NCBI RefSeq assembly: GCF_019112545.1
Contig: NW_025064894.1
Location: forward strand, 648,297-712,296
DNA length: 64,000 nt
Direction of reading: 5' to 3'
DNA from: Guyanagaster necrorhizus
Taxonomy: Eukaryota > Basidiomycota > Agaricomycetes > Agaricales > Physalacriaceae
The notes under the pieces were generated by a model, which searched no databases, had not been told where the DNA came from, and saw only the letters and a list, made by a program, of their open reading frames with translations. Positions 1 through 11,736 of this stretch are shown here, in pieces (the first letter of the stretch is position 1; each line of letters opens with the position of its first letter). The position numbers were made by a program, and so were the translations under genes.

Positions 1-265
1 GCTCTCTTGATGTCAATCTGATACAGCTCAAGATCATAATAGGCTGTAAAAGCCAGGACAAGTCAAATGAAAGCTAATTGGACAATAGATGCATATAAAT
101 TGTTCAAAAAATAGTCAATGTTTGAAACTTGCAAGAATCTGTAGGCAATTAGTCAGGCTTTATAACAAATAATATAACTGGATTCATTCTTTTTGCTATG
201 AAAGATCTATTTTCAATCAACAATATTTACTTCAGGAGGTAAATCAACAAGTTCTCAAGTACTAA
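1..265. other. Non-coding flank left of the H repeat
   Basis: I see no gene, LTR end or RNA gene here. The sequence is moderately AT-rich and lies outside element A and outside the split H repeat, whose outer end begins near position 266. It may be old repeat material, but I could not match it to anything else in the window. Confidence 0.4.
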
Positions 266-282
266 TGAAGAGATGGTTGCAT
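266..282 (-). repeat. H repeat copy 3, terminal piece cut off by element A
   Basis: These 17 bases match the reverse complement of the end of the H repeat (compare 54742-54758 and 39134-39150). The match continues directly at 16924 once element A and one TSD copy are removed, so A inserted about 17 bp inside this end. The last five bases, TGCAT (278-282), are A's target duplication. Confidence 0.75.
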
Positions 283-798
283 TGTTAAGCCCAAATTCCA
301 CATGACTGATGACACATGATAAACTAACAGAACCTCATACTTTGGGTTAGACTGCTAGAGTTCACTTGTGTGTGACCAGCATTGTGTTGTCAAGGTGGTT
401 TGCAAGTGGCTCAAGATAAGATGGTGAAGAATAAACTTTAGTTTGAGACTGGGGTATTACAGTGAGAACTAAACTACTTAAATACTGTTCTGCTGTCTTT
501 TTATAAATAGATGTTCACAAAAGATATTGTCTGCTGCAGAGCCATTACCCCTACTATTGCCAGGCTCTTCATAATTGCTGTTGTCTTGCTGTTGTGCTGT
601 TACCGCTTCTCTGCTATAAAGAGCATTGTCTTCCCTTCACAGCGTACAGCTGCATGATAAGACATTGACTGACTGGGTTGCTGACCAAGCTTTCCCACAG
701 TCTTAAGTGCCGATCTAGGTGCCCTGACTCAGCAAAGATTGGGGTCATTTCCAAGGAAAAAGAAAAGAAAATATAAAGAAAATAGAAAAATCATAACA
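283..798 (-). repeat. 3' LTR of element A
   Basis: 516 bp, with TGTTA/TAACA terminal inverted repeats. In element orientation a TATTTAA box (complement of 478-484) is followed 34 nt later by the 13-nt segment at 438-450 that is complementary to the primer-binding site. Adjacent inside are a polypurine tract and a hairpin. It differs from the partner LTR (16403-16918) by a handful of transitions, including one site reading TG in one copy and CA in the other. Confidence 0.95.
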
Positions 799-831
799 TT
801 ACCCCCTCCTTAAGACCATCGTCCTGATGGT
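799..831 (-). promoter_or_regulatory. Polypurine tract and conserved hairpin of element A
   Basis: Read on the minus strand, AAGGAGGGGGTAA (799-811) abuts the 3' LTR and is the expected plus-strand priming tract. Just upstream of it, 815-831 forms a perfect 6-bp inverted repeat, ACCATC / GATGGT, around a 5-nt loop. The same hairpin lies at the same place in B and D, and in a weakened form in C. Its function is unknown. Confidence 0.75.
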
Positions 832-835
832 TAGT

Positions 836-3800
836 TTAGGGATAAGTCCTGTTGTCCATGTGCAAGGTTGGTTGATGTATATCTGACTGAATATACACCC
901 ATTCTTCTGTTGCAGATGGCCTATCTGCTGGACTCATAGTGTCAGCCTCTCCATCCTCTGTCATAGGTGGAGTCCCCTCATTAGCATTGACATTGCTCTT
1001 CATTGTATGTCTGCTGATGGTAGGTCGACATATTTTCTTGGGGATAATGTTGAACATGACCCCTTTTATGTCGACTTTGTTGATTTGTTGTTTGTAGTCA
1101 TGAATAGCTTCCTCTGCTTCCATATATTTTTCGTTGACCCATTGGTTTGATTCTGGACCATATCCTTTCCAGCTGACTAAGTAGTCAATGGTTGTTTTCA
1201 TGCCTCTCCCTCATGCTTTAATCTTTCTCATTCGGTGGTTTAGCATCTCATTGATTTTATAATGTTCTTTATCGTTGATGAGTTTTAGTGGTGGAGGCAG
1301 TGGTCGTTCTTGATTTGTGAAGGTGGAGGTGATATATGGGGTTAATAATGTCTCATTGAAGACATTATGAATTTTCTAAGTTGCTGGTAACTGTAGCTTG
1401 GATGCAGAGTTGCCAACTTTGCTGACAATTTTGAATGGCCCTGTTCGTTTATCTGCCAACTTCTGCTTTGGACAGAGGAGATGGAGATTCATCATGTCCA
1501 ACTAAACCTTGTCATTGGTTGAATATTGATGGGCGGGTTTTTGGTGTTTGTCATATTGTTTCTTTATTGTAGAAGCCACCCTCTCAAGGGCTGTTTTTGT
1601 TTCTTTATGGATTTTTGCCATGGTTGTGGCAAAATCTATTGAAGCTGGTGTCGTCATGTGGATCCATTCAGTTTGTGCAACTGGTGGGTTCCTTCCATAA
1701 TTCACAAAGAATAGTGTCTTGCCCATTGCTGAGTGGATTCTGTTGTTGTGTTGGAATGCAGCTAGGGCTAGCCATTCCATCCAATTGTCCTGTTGATAGT
1801 TTATGAAAAGTCTAAGATACTTTTCAATTTCTTGGTTGGCCTGTTCTGTTTGGCCATCTGTCTGTGAATGATATGCTGTTGAGGCATTTTGTTTAATATT
1901 GAGGAGTTGATATAAGTCATCCAAGAATTTGAACATGAATTATGGTCCTCTGTCTGAAATCACTACTTGAGGCATGCTGTATTTTGCATATACCTTGTCA
2001 CATAGGATTTTTGCCCACCCTTCTGATGTTAATTCTGTGGAACAGGCAATCAAAATGATTGCCTTTGAGAAGCGATCAACTATGATGATAATAGCATCAT
2101 AGCCATCACTTTTAGGAAGTCCAGTTATCATATTCACTGAGATATGAGTCCATGGTGATGAAGGGACCTCATTTGGGTGGAGCAGTGCTGCTCAATGTTG
2201 GGTTGAGGATTTGCCATATTGGCAAATCTCACAAGCTTTGACATATCGGGTGATATCATGGTCTATTTTGGGCCACCAATATTCTCTCAAGACTAATTCC
2301 TTTGTTTTTGCAATGCCAGAGTGTCCTGCAGTTTCATGATCATGGCATGTGGCAATAATATCACCACATAGCTTTTGATCCCTTGGGATATAGATTCATC
2401 CATCGTAATGGATCAATCCCCTTTCTTTCTTTAGCCCTCACTCATGATTGAGTGAAGAGGCAATTCTTTGATCCCACTTGTGTGGATCTCTTGTGGTGCT
2501 CTTGATGCATTCATGCATCTCCTCTTCCATAGGCATGATCATGGCACAGAAGTGTTCTGGTTGCAGGAGAATGGCTTTCTTGTTGTCATCTCCCCTCTGG
2601 TCATGGTCAGCCCTTTGGCTGAGCAGGTCAGCCTTCTTGTTTGCTGCATCAGCCTTGTGATGTAGCATATACTCATATTGTGATAGTTCTGTGATCCATC
2701 AGGCTTGTCAGTGATTGAGTTTCTGTGAGTGTCAGAAATATTGGAGGTTCTGGTGATCCATCCAGATTTCGAAGGTCTGGACCATTCCAATGAGATAATG
2801 CTGCCACTTGGCAAGGGTGAGCATTATCATGAAGAGTTTCTTGTCATAAATCTCATAGTTACATTCTGTAACTGTTAGTGCTTTTGACATAAAAGCGACT
2901 GGTCACCATTTGACATCCTGTTCTTGTGAGAGTATGGCTCCAATAGTGCCTTCACTGGAGTCAGCCTCTACTTTGAATTTCCCCTCCTGGTTTGGTATAG
3001 CCAATATGACATCTTTGGCCAATCGGCATTTGAGATCGTTGAACACTGCCCATTGGGAAATTCCCCAGTTCCATGGGAAATTTCCAGTTAATTGCATCAT
3101 TGGTCAGATTATTTTGCTGTAGTCCTGAATGAATCATCAATAGAAGTTAGTGAACCCTAAGAAGGATTGCAATTCCTTCTTTTTTGTGGATTCTGGCCAC
3201 TCTGTTACCCCTGTCACTTTGATAGGATCTATTCTGATGTTTCTTTCACTGATAATGACTCTGAGATATTCAGTTTCCAGTATCTCGAATTCACATTTTT
3301 CAGCCTTGAGGAACAGTCGGTGTTTCCTCATCAGGGCTAGTACTTGTTGTACTAGCCATTGGTGTTCCTCTTTGGTTTTTGACATGATAAGAATGTTATC
3401 TAAATAGATCGTGACCTTTCCAGTGGCAATGAGGTCCCTGAAGATATCATTTATCATCCACTGAAATGTTGCTGGTGAATTGGTAAGTCCAAAGAACATT
3501 ACCATTGGTTTGAACAGGCTATGATTTGTTTGAAAAGCAGCCTTCCATTCATCGCCTTCTTTGATGTGGATGTTATTATATCCCCACTGCACATCTAGTT
3601 TGGTGTAGTATTTAGCACCTCAGAGTTTGTCTATTAATTCTGAAATTAAAAGAAGTGGGTAATGATTCTTGATCATCATCCTGTTGAGCTTCTGATAATC
3701 TTATACTGGTTGAAGTTTGCCATCCTTCTTTTTTACAAAGAAGAAAAGGGATGCCATCAGTGATTTTGATGGCTGTATCCTCTCACTGGACAAGTTTTCT

Positions 3801-4366
3801 TCGAGAAACTTGTCCAATTCTTGTTGTTCGTTACTGCTAAGTGGATAGACTTTGCAGTTCAAGTTCGCATTGGTGTTGGGGATCAGTTCAATAGCATGGT
3901 CCCAAGGTTTTGGGTTTGGTAGTTCATTGAAACTCTCTTTGTTGAAGAGGTCTCAAAAATCCCATGCCCATTCAAATACCATTTCTTCGAATGTCCTCTC
4001 CTTTTTTCCTTTGTTAGCCTTGGCTGCCAAGTCATTTGCATGATGCATAGCATGAATGCTAATGGCCTGTTGCAAGTCTACTGTGAGGATTGTTTCCCCG
4101 TCTTCTATTTCCTCATCCTATCAGTCTTTGGGATCCTTGTCTAGTAGTTTGAACAGATTTTTCCAGCAATAGCATCTGGCAAAAATGATGTGTCTGGTCT
4201 TCCAGTTGATTAGTGGATTATGTTGGATCAACCAATCATGTTCAAGGAATATTTTCTTGGTTCCTAGATCTGTTACTGCTAAGTTGATTCATTCGAAGTG
4301 ATCTCCGATAGTGAGCCATAGCTCTACATATTCAGTGATCGAGCCAGCTTGGTTTTTTGTTCTATC
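836..4366 (-). pseudogene. pol: Element A pol, C-terminal part: RT, RNase H, integrase, chromodomain
   Basis: Reading from 4366 down, one frame holds the end of the protease region, the RT with its Y-L-D-N version of the YLDD box (near 3400), RNase H, an integrase with a DDE core (SDRGP near 1940, TDGQTE near 1850) and a chromodomain (SWKGYGP near 1170). All open pieces share one frame, so the damage is in-frame stops rather than indels. The RT box reads Y-L-D-N where siblings have Y-L-D-D, which would inactivate it. After the chromodomain the protein runs about 80 residues further than in B or C and ends at a TAA at 836-838. The upstream part of this gene lies at 12435-13180, beyond element B. 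Confidence 0.9.
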
Positions 4367-4801
4367 TGTTAAGCCCAAGCATCATGTGAATCGATACATG
4401 TGATAAACAGGTGTTCCTTCGCACTTCGAGGAATCACCTGAGTCCACTAGAGTATATCAGGTTGTACGTGACTCAAGGTCAGATGTTGACTCAAGGTAGA
4501 ATGGTGTGTATAAACTTTAGCTCGAAGCTGGGGTATACCAGCGAGAGCTGTAGTCCTTAAATACTGTACAGTTGTCTGCTAATTATACTACTGCTTATTA
4601 TGTGTGTCTGCATCCATTGTGCTCGTTGTCCTTGAGCATCGCTACCGTACATAAAAGGTCGATTGTACGTTGTCGAGCGCGACCGTCATAATGTCTCGAT
4701 AGAAAGTTTTAGTTGTGCTGACTAAGCTTCCCATGGTCTTGTGCCTTCTGACTCAGCATAAATAGGGGTAAAAGGAAAGAAAAAGGGAATAAATCGTAAC
4801 A
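4367..4801 (-). repeat. 3' LTR of element B
   Basis: 435 bp, TGTTAAG...GTAACA, same length as the partner at 11995-12429. One site reads CA here and TG in the partner (both from an ancestral CG), and several others read CG in one copy and TG or CA in the other. It carries the same TATA-like box and 13-nt self-complementary segment as the 5' LTR. Confidence 0.96.
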
Positions 4802-4834
4802 TTACCCCCCGCTTAAGACCATCGTCCCGATGGT
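4802..4834 (-). promoter_or_regulatory. Polypurine tract and hairpin of element B
   Basis: On the minus strand AAGCGGGGGGTAA (4802-4814) abuts the 3' LTR. The hairpin ACCATC-gtccc-GATGGT (4818-4834) begins right after the pol stop codon (4835-4837), and flanking TTAA/TTAA bases could lengthen the stem. It is the clearest copy of the hairpin shared by A-D. Confidence 0.78.
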
Positions 4835-7800
4835 TTAATTGAGGGATAATTCGTAGTCGCGTATAGCTGTGTCTGCGTTCATGTATTTTTCGTTGATCCA
4901 CTGGTTAGATTCTGGGCCGTAACCTTTTCAACTAACGAGGTAATCGACCATCATTGTCATGCCGCCCCCACGGGCTTTTACTTTCCGTAGTTTGTGGTTT
5001 AATACCTGATCAATTTCGTAGTGTTCCTCGTCATCGATCAGGTCTGGGGGTGGCGGTCGTGGTCGTTCCTGGTTAGGGAAGGCGGGGGCGACATATGGTG
5101 TTAATAGGGACTCATTGAATACGTTGTGAATTTTCCATGCGGCCGGTAAATGCAGTTTATAGGCCGATTCTCCGACTTTTGCAAGGATCGGGAAAGGTCC
5201 CATACGCTTGTCAGCCAATTTGCGTTTCAGCCGTGGGAGATGGAGGTTCATCGTATCAAGCCAGACTTTATCGTGGACGTGATACTTGTGTGCGGGGCGT
5301 CCATGTTTATCGTATTGGTGTTTCATGGTTGAGGCCGCTTTCTCGAGTGCCTTCTTCGTTTCCGTGTGTATTTTTTCCATCATCGCGGTGAAATCTGTAG
5401 AAGCTGGAGTCATTGTTTTATGGTGACTCGTTTGCGTTAGATGTGGGTGTCTGCCGTGGTTCACAAAGAAGGGGGTTTGGCCTGTGGCAGAATGAACTCT
5501 GTTATTGTGTTGGAAGGCAGTGAGTGCCAGCCATTCGACCCAGTCGTCTTGCCTGTGGTTGATAAATAACCGGAGGTATTTTTCAACTTCCTGGTTTGTG
5601 CGTTCGGTCTGCCCATTGGTCTGTGGGTGATATGCTGTTGACGCGTTGGGTGTTATGTTCAGCAGTTTGTATAGGTCGGTAAGGAATTTGGAGACGAATT
5701 GCGGTCTGCGATCTGAGATGACTACTTGCAGCATCCCATACTTTGCATATACTTCATCCTGCAGGATCTTCGCCCATCCTTCCGAATTTAATTCTGTCGA
5801 GCATGCAATCGGAATGATCGCCTTGGAGAATCGGTCGACTATGACGATGATCGCATCATAACCATTGCAGTCCAGTAAACCGGTGATCATATCCACTGAT
5901 ATGTGAGTCCATAGCTGTGCTGGTACCTCATTAGGATGCAATGGGGCCGCCTTTGGTTGTGTGGACGCTTTCCCTCTTTGGCAGGTTTTGCAACCCTTGA
6001 CGTATGCCGTGACGTCGTTGGTGAGTTTAGGCCACCAATAGTCTCGTAGAATGAGTTCTTTTGTCTTGGTGATGCCTGGGTGCCCTGCCGTGGCATGGTC
6101 ATGGTGTATGGTGATGATGTCGCCACGGAGGCTTTGGACGTGTGGGATATAGATCCTCCCGTCATAGTGGATCATCCCCTCCTTTCTTGTCAGTCCTCGC
6201 TCATGGTTAAGCGAGGTGGCGATCCTTTGATCCCACTGGTGCGGATCCCGAGTCGCACTTTTGATTCGTTCGTGTATCTCCTCCTCCGTGGGCATTATCA
6301 TTGCCCAAAAGTGTTCGGGGCGAAGGATAACAACTCCCTCATTGTCGCTCCCCCCCTGGTCATGATCTGCTTGGCAGAAGAGAAGGTTGGCCTTCTTGTT
6401 GGCGACTCTGGCTTTGTGATGGAGTGTGTATTCATATTGCGCGAGTTCCGTGACCCATCAGGCTTGGCGGCAGTTTAACTTCTGCGGCTGTCGGAAATAT
6501 CTAAGATTTTGGTGATCGGTCCAGATCTCGAAGGTCTCGGCTGCCCCAATCAGATAATGACGCCATTCTTCAAAGGCGAGCATTATTGCGAGTAACTCCT
6601 TGTCGTAAATCTCATAATTCCTCTCCGTTACCGTTAATGCCTTTGAGAGGAAGGCGACAGGTCGCCATTTCCCGTCCTGTTCCTGGGACAAGACGGCACC
6701 TATAGCCCCCTCGCTTGAGTCGGCTTCGACATGGAACTTGCCTTCTTGGGATGGAATGGCAAGGATTACGTCCTCCGCCAGTCATCGTTTTAGGTCCTCG
6801 AAAGCATGCTGCTGGGGAGTTCCCCATCCCCATGGGGCATTGCTGGTGAGTTGGGTCATGGGTCGTACAATTTTACTGTAGTCCCATATGAACCTCTGGT
6901 AGAAGTTGGTAAAGCCCAGGAAGGACTGTAACTCCTTCTTTCTAGTTGGTGTCGGCCAGTCGACTACTCCCGCAACCTTTATTGGGTCCATGCGAATACT
7001 CCCTTCACTAATGATTACCCCGAAGTACTCGGTCTCTAGTACCTCGAATTCACATTTTTCCGCTTTGAGGAACAGTTTGTGTTTCCTCATGAGGGCGAGT
7101 ACCTGTCGGACTAGGTTTCGGTGTTTCTCCTTGGTTTTGGACATGATGAGAATGTCGTCTAGGTAGATGGTAACCTTCCTGGTGGTGATGAGGTCCTTGA
7201 AGATGTCGTTCATCATCCACTGAAAGGTGGCCGGAGAGTTCGTTAGACTGAAGAACATTACAGTCGGTTCGAAAAGGCCCCGGTTGGTCCTGAATGCAGC
7301 CTTCCACTCGTCCCCTTCTCTTATCTGGACATTGTTGTATCCCCAACGAATGTCGAGTTTGGTGTAGTACTTGGCTCCCCAGAGTTTATCCATTAACTCC
7401 GAGATTAATGGTAATGGGTATCGATTTTTAATGGTCATCTCATTCAGTTTCTGGTAGTCCTGCACGGGCCGGAGTTTGCCGTCTTTCTTCTTTACGAAGA
7501 AGAAGGGAGAAGCCATTGGGGACTTTGATGGTCGGATCTGTCCCGAGGACAAGTTCTTATCAAGGAACTTGTCAAGTTCCTGCTGCTTCTGATTGCCAAG
7601 AGGGTAAGTTTTGCAGTCCAGATTCGCGTTGGCATTGGGGATCAGCTCGATGGCATGGTCCCAGGGCTTTGGGCATGGGAGTTCGTCGAAACTTTCCTTC
7701 TCGAAGAGGTCTTGGAAGTCTCGTGCCCACTCTGGCACCATTTCCTCGAACGTCCTTTCCTCTCTTCCCTCGTTGGCCCTGGCTGCCAGGTTATTGGCAT

Positions 7801-8750
7801 GGTGGACAGCACGGATGTGAATTTCTCTTTGCAGATCGACTGCTAAGATGGTTTCCCCATCCTCCATCTCTTCGTCCCATCTGTCCTCCGGATCCTCATC
7901 TGGCAGCTCGTATGGAATTTTTCGACACCGGCATCGGGCAAAGGTGAGCCGACCAGTCTTCCAATTAATGAGCGGATTGTGGCGAATGAGCCAGTCATGC
8001 CTAAGGAATATCTCCTTTGTTCCTAGGTCTGTTACGGCCAAGTCGATCCTTTCGGAGTGATCCCTGATGGTTAGTCGGAGTTCAACGAACTCTGTGATTG
8101 ACCCGGCCTGGTTCTTCATCCCGTCGGCATTGTATACCAGGATGGGTGCGGCGGTTGATCTAGTGGGAAGATGGTGCTGTTGGACAAAGGTTCGGTTGAT
8201 GGAACTACCGGTGCATCCGCTGTCGATCAGAGCGGTTACTGCATGCCTTGTACGGTTGGTCAGGGTTTCAATTTGGGCCTTTGTAGTTAGGTCCCGACCA
8301 GGAGTTTTGGTTCGTCGGACGAACTTTTGTGGTCCTTTTAATTCGTCCAACCATTCCAAAGCCTGACTTCGCTCGGCTTTCCTCAGTCCCTGTATTACTT
8401 CCGTGGTGATCTTGCCGGTCCGGGTTCAGTGTATCCACCCTCCTAGCGCGGCTTTGGCCACACCTTCGTCTGCTGCTTCCCTGATGGCTCGCCAGGTCCA
8501 TTCGGTCTCAAATGGTTTGAGCCACGCCTTGGGGCCCTCTGCCCCTGTTCAGCCCATGGGCGCTTGAGCTTCTTTTTTCGACTCTTTTGGGTGTGCGGTA
8601 CTAAATGGTATATTCGAATGCTTCTTTGATACTACAGAAGTGGCATAAGTTTGTACAACGGCTTGATCCTGCACACCATAAAGTCCTTCGGCTGGTCCAG
8701 TGGAGTCGCTCACTGACCGGCCCCTTCTTTTACCTCCTCGATCTTCGTTT
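4835..8750 (-). pseudogene. pol: Element B pol polyprotein (protease, RT, RNase H, integrase, chromodomain)
   Basis: One minus-strand frame, overlapping the gag end by about 40 nt in the -1 frame, runs to a TAA at 4835-4837. In order: aspartic protease (DSGCTGS near 8227), RT with Y-L-D-D (near 7165), RNase H (VEADSSEG near 6730, TDHQNLRYF near 6510), integrase zinc module (HHDH...GH and C-X2-C, about 6100-5980), a D,D35E core (D near 5893, D near 5713, E near 5605), a GPF-type C-terminal domain, then a chromodomain. Five in-frame TGA codons interrupt it (8549-8551, 8426-8428, 6782-6784, 6458-6460, 4928-4930). Siblings have Arg or Trp at most of these sites. Catalytic residues of protease, RT and integrase look intact. 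It would convert element RNA to DNA and integrate it. Confidence 0.93.
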
Positions 8751-11736
8751 CCTTCCCGAGCTCTTTGTCCTCCTTCTGTAGCTCGGCGATCTGTGCCCTG
8801 ATGTCTTCGCGAGTTCACTTCTTCTTCGGGCAGTCCTTGGCCATATACCCCTTTAGTCCGCAGTTGAAACATTTCCCTTCCTTCTTCATCCGGTCGATGT
8901 CCATCGGTTTTCCAGTACTGGTGTACGTGGTTCCTGTTCCAGTCTTTTGGGTACCATAACTTGGTGCCGCAGAGGTCCCTGATGATTTCCCGGCAGTTTG
9001 CCCTGACTTGTTCAGGGTTGGCGGTGTCGGCTTCTTGCCATACTCTTGTAAGGTCGACGCTTCCGCTTTCTGCCTTTGTCGTTCCTTGTACATCTCGACG
9101 ATCCGTTCTTTCCACTCGTCGTAGCCTATAGGCATCAGTATTTTGACGCCCATGGCCGAGATCATTGTGAGGTACGAGGAGGGGACCCCCCGCTTGAGGG
9201 CTTCTACCATTCTCCTGTCGTTTGCAATGTCTTTCCTAATCCCTGCAAGCTTGGCGAGCCGTTCCAGCTTGTCGAAGTAGTCTGTGGCCACCTTGTCTCC
9301 CATCTTGTATTCCTTGATCTTTTGCTTGTGTACTTCTTGAATGGCAGGGTCGATGAACTTGTCGTTCAACATATGTTTAAAGACCAGCCACGAGGGATAT
9401 CGATAGTGCTCCCTAGTGGTGGATCGGAAGTTCAGAGAGATCAGAATCCACCAGGTCTTTGCCTTGTCTTCCAGATAGGAGGTGGCAAATGCGACTTTAT
9501 TCATGTCGGTTCCGATATACCCGATGTAGACTTCGAAGTATTGCTCGCAATCTACCAGGAACTGATCAATGTCGTCGGAGGCCCCTTTAAAGGGGCAAGG
9601 TTTTCAGAGAAGGTCCGGGTGGCACTGCAGGATGTTGGCATTATGTGGCAGGGCTCCCATCAGGTTGGGCCATCCCTCGAATAGTGGTTGTTTCCATTCC
9701 GTGGGCGGCCCAGGGAACGAATGTAGCAAGTTGTCGTCGGCGATTGGGCTGCCCTTTGGATTCTCTATGCAGACGATGACCCCGTCTCGTACTGTGAATC
9801 CGAGGCGAACCGCTTCAGGGTCATCCTGAACGGGGGCCTTTCCGCTTGACTCTGCCTGATCTGGAGGTGGCTGTCCTCCGAGAAGCCGACTTCCTTTGCC
9901 AGTCCAAGGGTTTAGGGCCTTGACCGGCTGCCACACTGGCCGCTTTCTGGTCTGGATGAGTCGTGAAGCCGTACTTCGGGTTGATGGGCTGTTGTCGGCC
10001 CGGCTTCGGATCGAGGGGGCAATGTAGATTGCTCATCTCAGGGGTATGGGAGGGGTATGCGGCATTGGTGCTGGTGCTGTTGGGGGATGGTATGGAGGTA
10101 TCGGCATGAGCAGGTCTTCAGGGTGCCACTGGCCGTATTCCTTCCATGCATATTTTGTCGCGGCATACTGTAAAATTTTAATTTTTTCAGCTTCCCCTGC
10201 ATATCGATATTCCAGTCCTAACGATGTTGCTTGCCAGCATGCGTCTTGCCATAAGAAGTTCCTCCCCTGCTCGTATAACTCTTGATACTCCCTGTTCCTC
10301 GATCTTTCCATTTCCTCCTTCAGTGCTTCTTCGTCAGTATCCTCTCTCATGCGTTCCATTCGTTGCTGGTATGGGTCGTCACTGTCCTCCCCGTCCTCCT
10401 CGTCGCCCTCGTCCCTGCTGTCCCCTTCCTCGAGGAGGGAATGGACGGGCTGGTCGAAGATGGACAGCACGACTGGTCGAAGGGTCGTCGGGGACCCTTC
10501 TGTTGACTTGGATGCTGGGTCTGGCGGCCTCGTGGTCACTGGTTCGAGCGATTGGAGGGCTTCTAAGTCGGCTGTAGTGCGTCCCTCCACGCACTCTCGT
10601 CTCCTCCAGTTCTCAGCTATAGAGGCTGAAGTGTCGTTGGAACTCGGGGTTAAGGAACTGTCGAGCGACCCTACTACCCAGGAATCACTGGAGAGCCCTG
10701 TCGGAGATGTGGGCATTGTCGGGTACTCGGAGCCCGTAGGCTCCGAGGATGGAGTCGGCATCTGAGGAAATGGTATCGGTTCGGATGGGATATTCAAGGT
10801 TGATGGTTCGGGGCTCTTCTGCTCTCCCGCGTCTGATGGCCTCATTCCAGCTAACGATGCTGGTGGGTCCTGTCCACGGGTCGTCTTCTGAGTTGGGCTC
10901 CCTAAAAGAGGACCTGGAGTCGGTGCGGAGCTCATACTCCCTAGGGGAAGCTGACCCCATTCTTTTGACCTCCTCTCTTCTTCTTTGTGCTCTCCCCTGT
11001 CTGTCGTACTCTGCAGCCTCGTACTGCTCTCGGGCTTCTTCCCATACGTAGTCGGCGAGCTCTTCTTGGGTTCGTCTGATTTCTTCCTCTCGATGTTGAT
11101 TCTGCTGCTGTACTGCTTCGTCGTAATTGAAGGGGACGGCGAGGTCCCACTCTGGGAATATCCAGTGTATAATTCTATCTCGCGTGGCTCTCCCTCTTTC
11201 GCTAGCTGTTCCAACCTCGGGCTTGCTCCCCACATGGAGATGTCGGAAGGGGTCCCCTGCTGCAGAGATGGCAATCTCTGCATTCACGTAGTTGGGGTGG
11301 ATAGTTCTCCCATGCGGATCATCGATCCCCAGCCTACTGACAGACTGGCTGGAGCCAGAGTCGGGCTCGGTGGGGGTCTCGGGGGGGTTCTGGGGGGTGT
11401 GGGGACCTTCGCAGGGTCCCGCAGCCATCCGAGTGGCATCAAGGGAGTTCCGAGCATGGTTTCCAATCCCTGAGGGAATCGGGGAGGCAGAATGCTCAGG
11501 GGAGTTGGCTGGAGTGACGTAGTTGGAGACCTCTGCAGGCTCCTGAGCAATGTTCATCGTCCACAGGTTCCGGAACCCTGTGAGAGCAGAGTGGCAGTCT
11601 CGGCTGTTTTGTCGAGGGGAGCATTGGGGTCCTTCTTCCTCGAGAAGGCTCCCTGAATTCGGGTTGTCAATCCTGGTTTCTGGTATGGGTCCCCCTTGCG
11701 GGAAGAAGGACGTTCTGGCGGAGGGGGGGATGTCAT
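8710..11736 (-). pseudogene. gag: Element B gag (capsid plus zinc knuckle), ORF2
   Basis: Starts at an ATG (11736) in the motif ATGACATCC, which all four sibling elements share, and ends at TGA 8710-8712. The N-terminal third is Ser/Pro-rich and overlaps ORF1 in another frame. An acidic stretch follows (about 10400-10360), then a capsid-like helical region (about 9550-9120, DKAKTWW and YDEWKERI motifs), then a knuckle reading C-X2-C-X4-Y-X4-C near 8850: the usual His is Tyr, matching a CAT-to-TAT change. Premature TGA codons stand at 11554, 11284, 10033, 9604 and 8815, most of them explainable as former CGA codons. It would form the particle shell and bind RNA. Confidence 0.85.

Noticed and set aside
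836..1100. An env-like gene downstream of pol in A
   Set aside because: The tail is in frame with pol, short, and has no signal peptide or membrane segment; better seen as a pol C-terminal extension.
4835..8750. TGA read as an amino acid (altered genetic code) in these elements
   Set aside because: Siblings carry CGA Arg or TGG Trp at the TGA sites, two different residues, and CpG loss explains most of them. A code change would need one consistent meaning.
11292..11522. Plus-strand open frames opposite gag/ORF1 (also 7516-7947, 42569-43495)
   Set aside because: They are antisense to conserved retrotransposon coding sequence and show no motif; open because of codon composition on the other strand.
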